In this document: positions 62,973-64,000 of the stretch, one piece after another
How the letters are laid out: each line of letters opens with the position of its first letter
Position numbering within the stretch: position 1 is the stretch's first letter
DNA from: PALSA-1004 sp041483135
GTDB taxonomy: Bacteria > Pseudomonadota > Gammaproteobacteria > Burkholderiales > SG8-41
DNA: 64,000 nt
Direction of reading: 5' to 3'
Assembly (NCBI GenBank): GCA_041483135.1
Contig: JBGPFE010000001.1
Coordinates: 100,260 to 164,259 of the forward strand
Notes under the pieces: model-generated
Seen by the model: the letters and a program-made list of their open reading frames with translations, nothing else
Databases searched by the model: none
What the model was told of the DNA's origin: nothing
Position numbers and translations under genes: made by a program

Positions 62973-64000
62973 ATGCTAGTCGAAGTCAAAGTGCCGCAAC
63001 TGTCGGAGTCGGTCGCCGAGGCGACGCTGGTATCGTGGCACAGGAAGATCGGCGAATTCGTCAAGCGCGACGAGAACCTGGTCGATATCGAAACCGACAA
63101 GGTCGTGCTCGAAACGCCGGCACCGGAATCCGGCGTGCTCACCAAAATCATCAAGAGCGACGGCGGCACGGTCGTCAGCAAGGAAGTGATCGCGACGATC
63201 GACACTGAGGCCAAGGCGGCGGCGAAAGCTGCCGAGCCGGCAGCCGCGCCGAAAGCCGAAGCAAAATCCGCTGCGCCACCGCCCACAACGGCGACGGTGA
63301 TGCCGGCGGCGCAAAAGATAGCGGCCGATAACAGGATCGACCCCGGCAGCATCAGAGGCAGCGGCCGCGGCGGACGTGTCACCAAGGGCGATGTGCTCGA
63401 CGCGATGCAGCCCGGTGGCAAGCCCGCAGCCAAGGCGCCAGCGGTGCCGTCGGCGCCGGCGCCAACTCCCGTGCGTGCGCCGGCCCCGGCAGTCGATCTG
63501 AGCGCGCTCGGCGAGCGTCCGGAGCAGCGCGTGCCGATGAGCCGTTTGCGCGCACGCATCGCCGAGCGGCTGGTGCAATCGCAATCGACTGCGGCAATCC
63601 TCACCACGTTCAACGAAGTCAACATGCAGCCGGTGATCGATCTGCGCAATCGCTACAAGGACAAGTTCGAGAAGGAGCACGGCGTCAAGCTCGGCTTCAT
63701 GTCGTTCTTCGTCAAGGCGGCGGTCACGGCGCTCAAGCGCTACCCGCTCGTCAACGCGTCGGTCGACGGCAACGACATCATCTATCACGGCTACTACGAC
63801 ATCGGCATCGCGGTCGGCAGCCCGCGCGGGCTGGTGGTGCCGATCATCCGCAACGCCGACCAGCTGTCGCTCGCCGACATCGAGAAACAGATCGCCGATT
63901 TCGGCAAACGCGCGCAGGACGGCAAGCTCACGATCGAGGAGCTGACCGGCGGCACGTTCTCGATTTCCAACGGCGGCGTGTTCGGGTCGCTGCTGTCGAC
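62973..64000 (+). CDS. sucB: Dihydrolipoyllysine succinyltransferase SucB (3' end outside the window)
   Basis: This is the E2 of the 2-oxoglutarate dehydrogenase complex. The start MLVEVKVPQLSESVAEATLV leads into the lipoyl domain (lipoylated Lys in DIETDKVVLETPAP, about residue 43). An Ala/Pro-rich linker and the E3-binding domain AAQKIAADNRIDPGSIRGSG follow. The catalytic domain begins near residue 180 with RVPMSRLRARIAERLVQSQS. It runs off the right edge at about codon 342, before the DHRxxDG active site. Confidence 0.96.
   Translation, partial: MLVEVKVPQLSESVAEATLVSWHRKIGEFVKRDENLVDIETDKVVLETPAPESGVLTKIIKSDGGTVVSKEVIATIDTEAKAAAKAAEPAAAPKAEAKSAAPPPTTATVMPAAQKIAADNRIDPGSIRGSGRGGRVTKGDVLDAMQPGGKPAAKAPAVPSAPAPTPVRAPAPAVDLSALGERPEQRVPMSRLRARIAERLVQSQSTAAILTTFNEVNMQPVIDLRNRYKDKFEKEHGVKLGFMSFFVKAAVTALKRYPLVNASVDGNDIIYHGYYDIGIAVGSPRGLVVPIIRNADQLSLADIEKQIADFGKRAQDGKLTIEELTGGTFSISNGGVFGSLLS

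Overview
This is a GC-rich (about 60%), gene-dense chromosomal window. The gene order in the last 9 kb (sdhC-sdhD-sdhA-sdhB-sdhE-gltA-sucA-sucB, with mdh divergent), the Bug-type TctC binding protein, the prpC/prpD/aconitase grouping and the protein character all suggest a Betaproteobacterium (Burkholderiales or Nitrosomonadales-like, possibly uncultured). This assignment is by inference; no rRNA gene is present. No phage, plasmid, CRISPR, tRNA or rRNA gene was recognised.

Region 1 (1-10 kb) is metal-cofactor and sulfur metabolism: a partial SDR, moeA, then a tungstate ABC transporter (tupABC) followed by mobB-moaD-moaE and a short ModE-like regulator. A near-perfect ModE-type palindrome lies just before a TauE/SafE exporter. 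It is followed by a Tat-exported molybdenum sulfite/sulfane dehydrogenase (SoxC-like) with its cytochrome c partner (SoxD-like, apparently a lipoprotein). Mo/W uptake, cofactor assembly, a Mo enzyme and a possible sulfite exporter therefore sit side by side.

Region 2 (9.4-13.8 kb) is a fluoride-response neighbourhood. It holds crcB plus a DUF190 gene, ilvD, and on the minus strand a CPA2 antiporter plus universal stress protein. The minus-strand pair is preceded by a complete promoter, fluoride riboswitch aptamer and terminator unit that I recognise from primary sequence and pairing.

Region 3 (13.8-29 kb) is housekeeping: nnrE-nnrD fusion, purL, a NifU-like protein, parvulin, BolA, YciB and MsrB. 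It also has an unusual operon (ABC-type binding protein, biotin carrier, carboxyltransferase), a glycine-rich repeat membrane protein, and aconitase 1. Two small elements with matching terminal inverted repeats (15306-15444 and 26272-26379) and a separate 300-bp inverted-repeat element (15525-15830) lie between genes here.

Region 4 (29.5-43 kb) looks like a catabolic cluster for an unknown organic acid: an atypical ThDP enzyme, TctB-TctA (with TctC on the other strand), an isocitrate/isopropylmalate-type dehydrogenase, a ketopantoate-reductase-like protein, a fumarylacetoacetase-like hydrolase, a secreted protein, the fossil 3' end of a second hydrolase gene, a flavodoxin-fold reductase, a deacetylase, an HMGL-family enzyme and a TauD-family dioxygenase.

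Region 5 (43-64 kb) is central carbon metabolism: a three-gene 2-oxoacid dehydrogenase (E1a-E1b-E2), an LLM flavoprotein, a minus-strand run mdh-prpC-DUF3147-prpD-aconitase 2 resembling a methylcitrate pathway without prpB, and the plus-strand sdh-gltA-sucAB TCA run. Several gaps here carry locus-specific low-complexity inverted repeats such as tandem gtgaagga.
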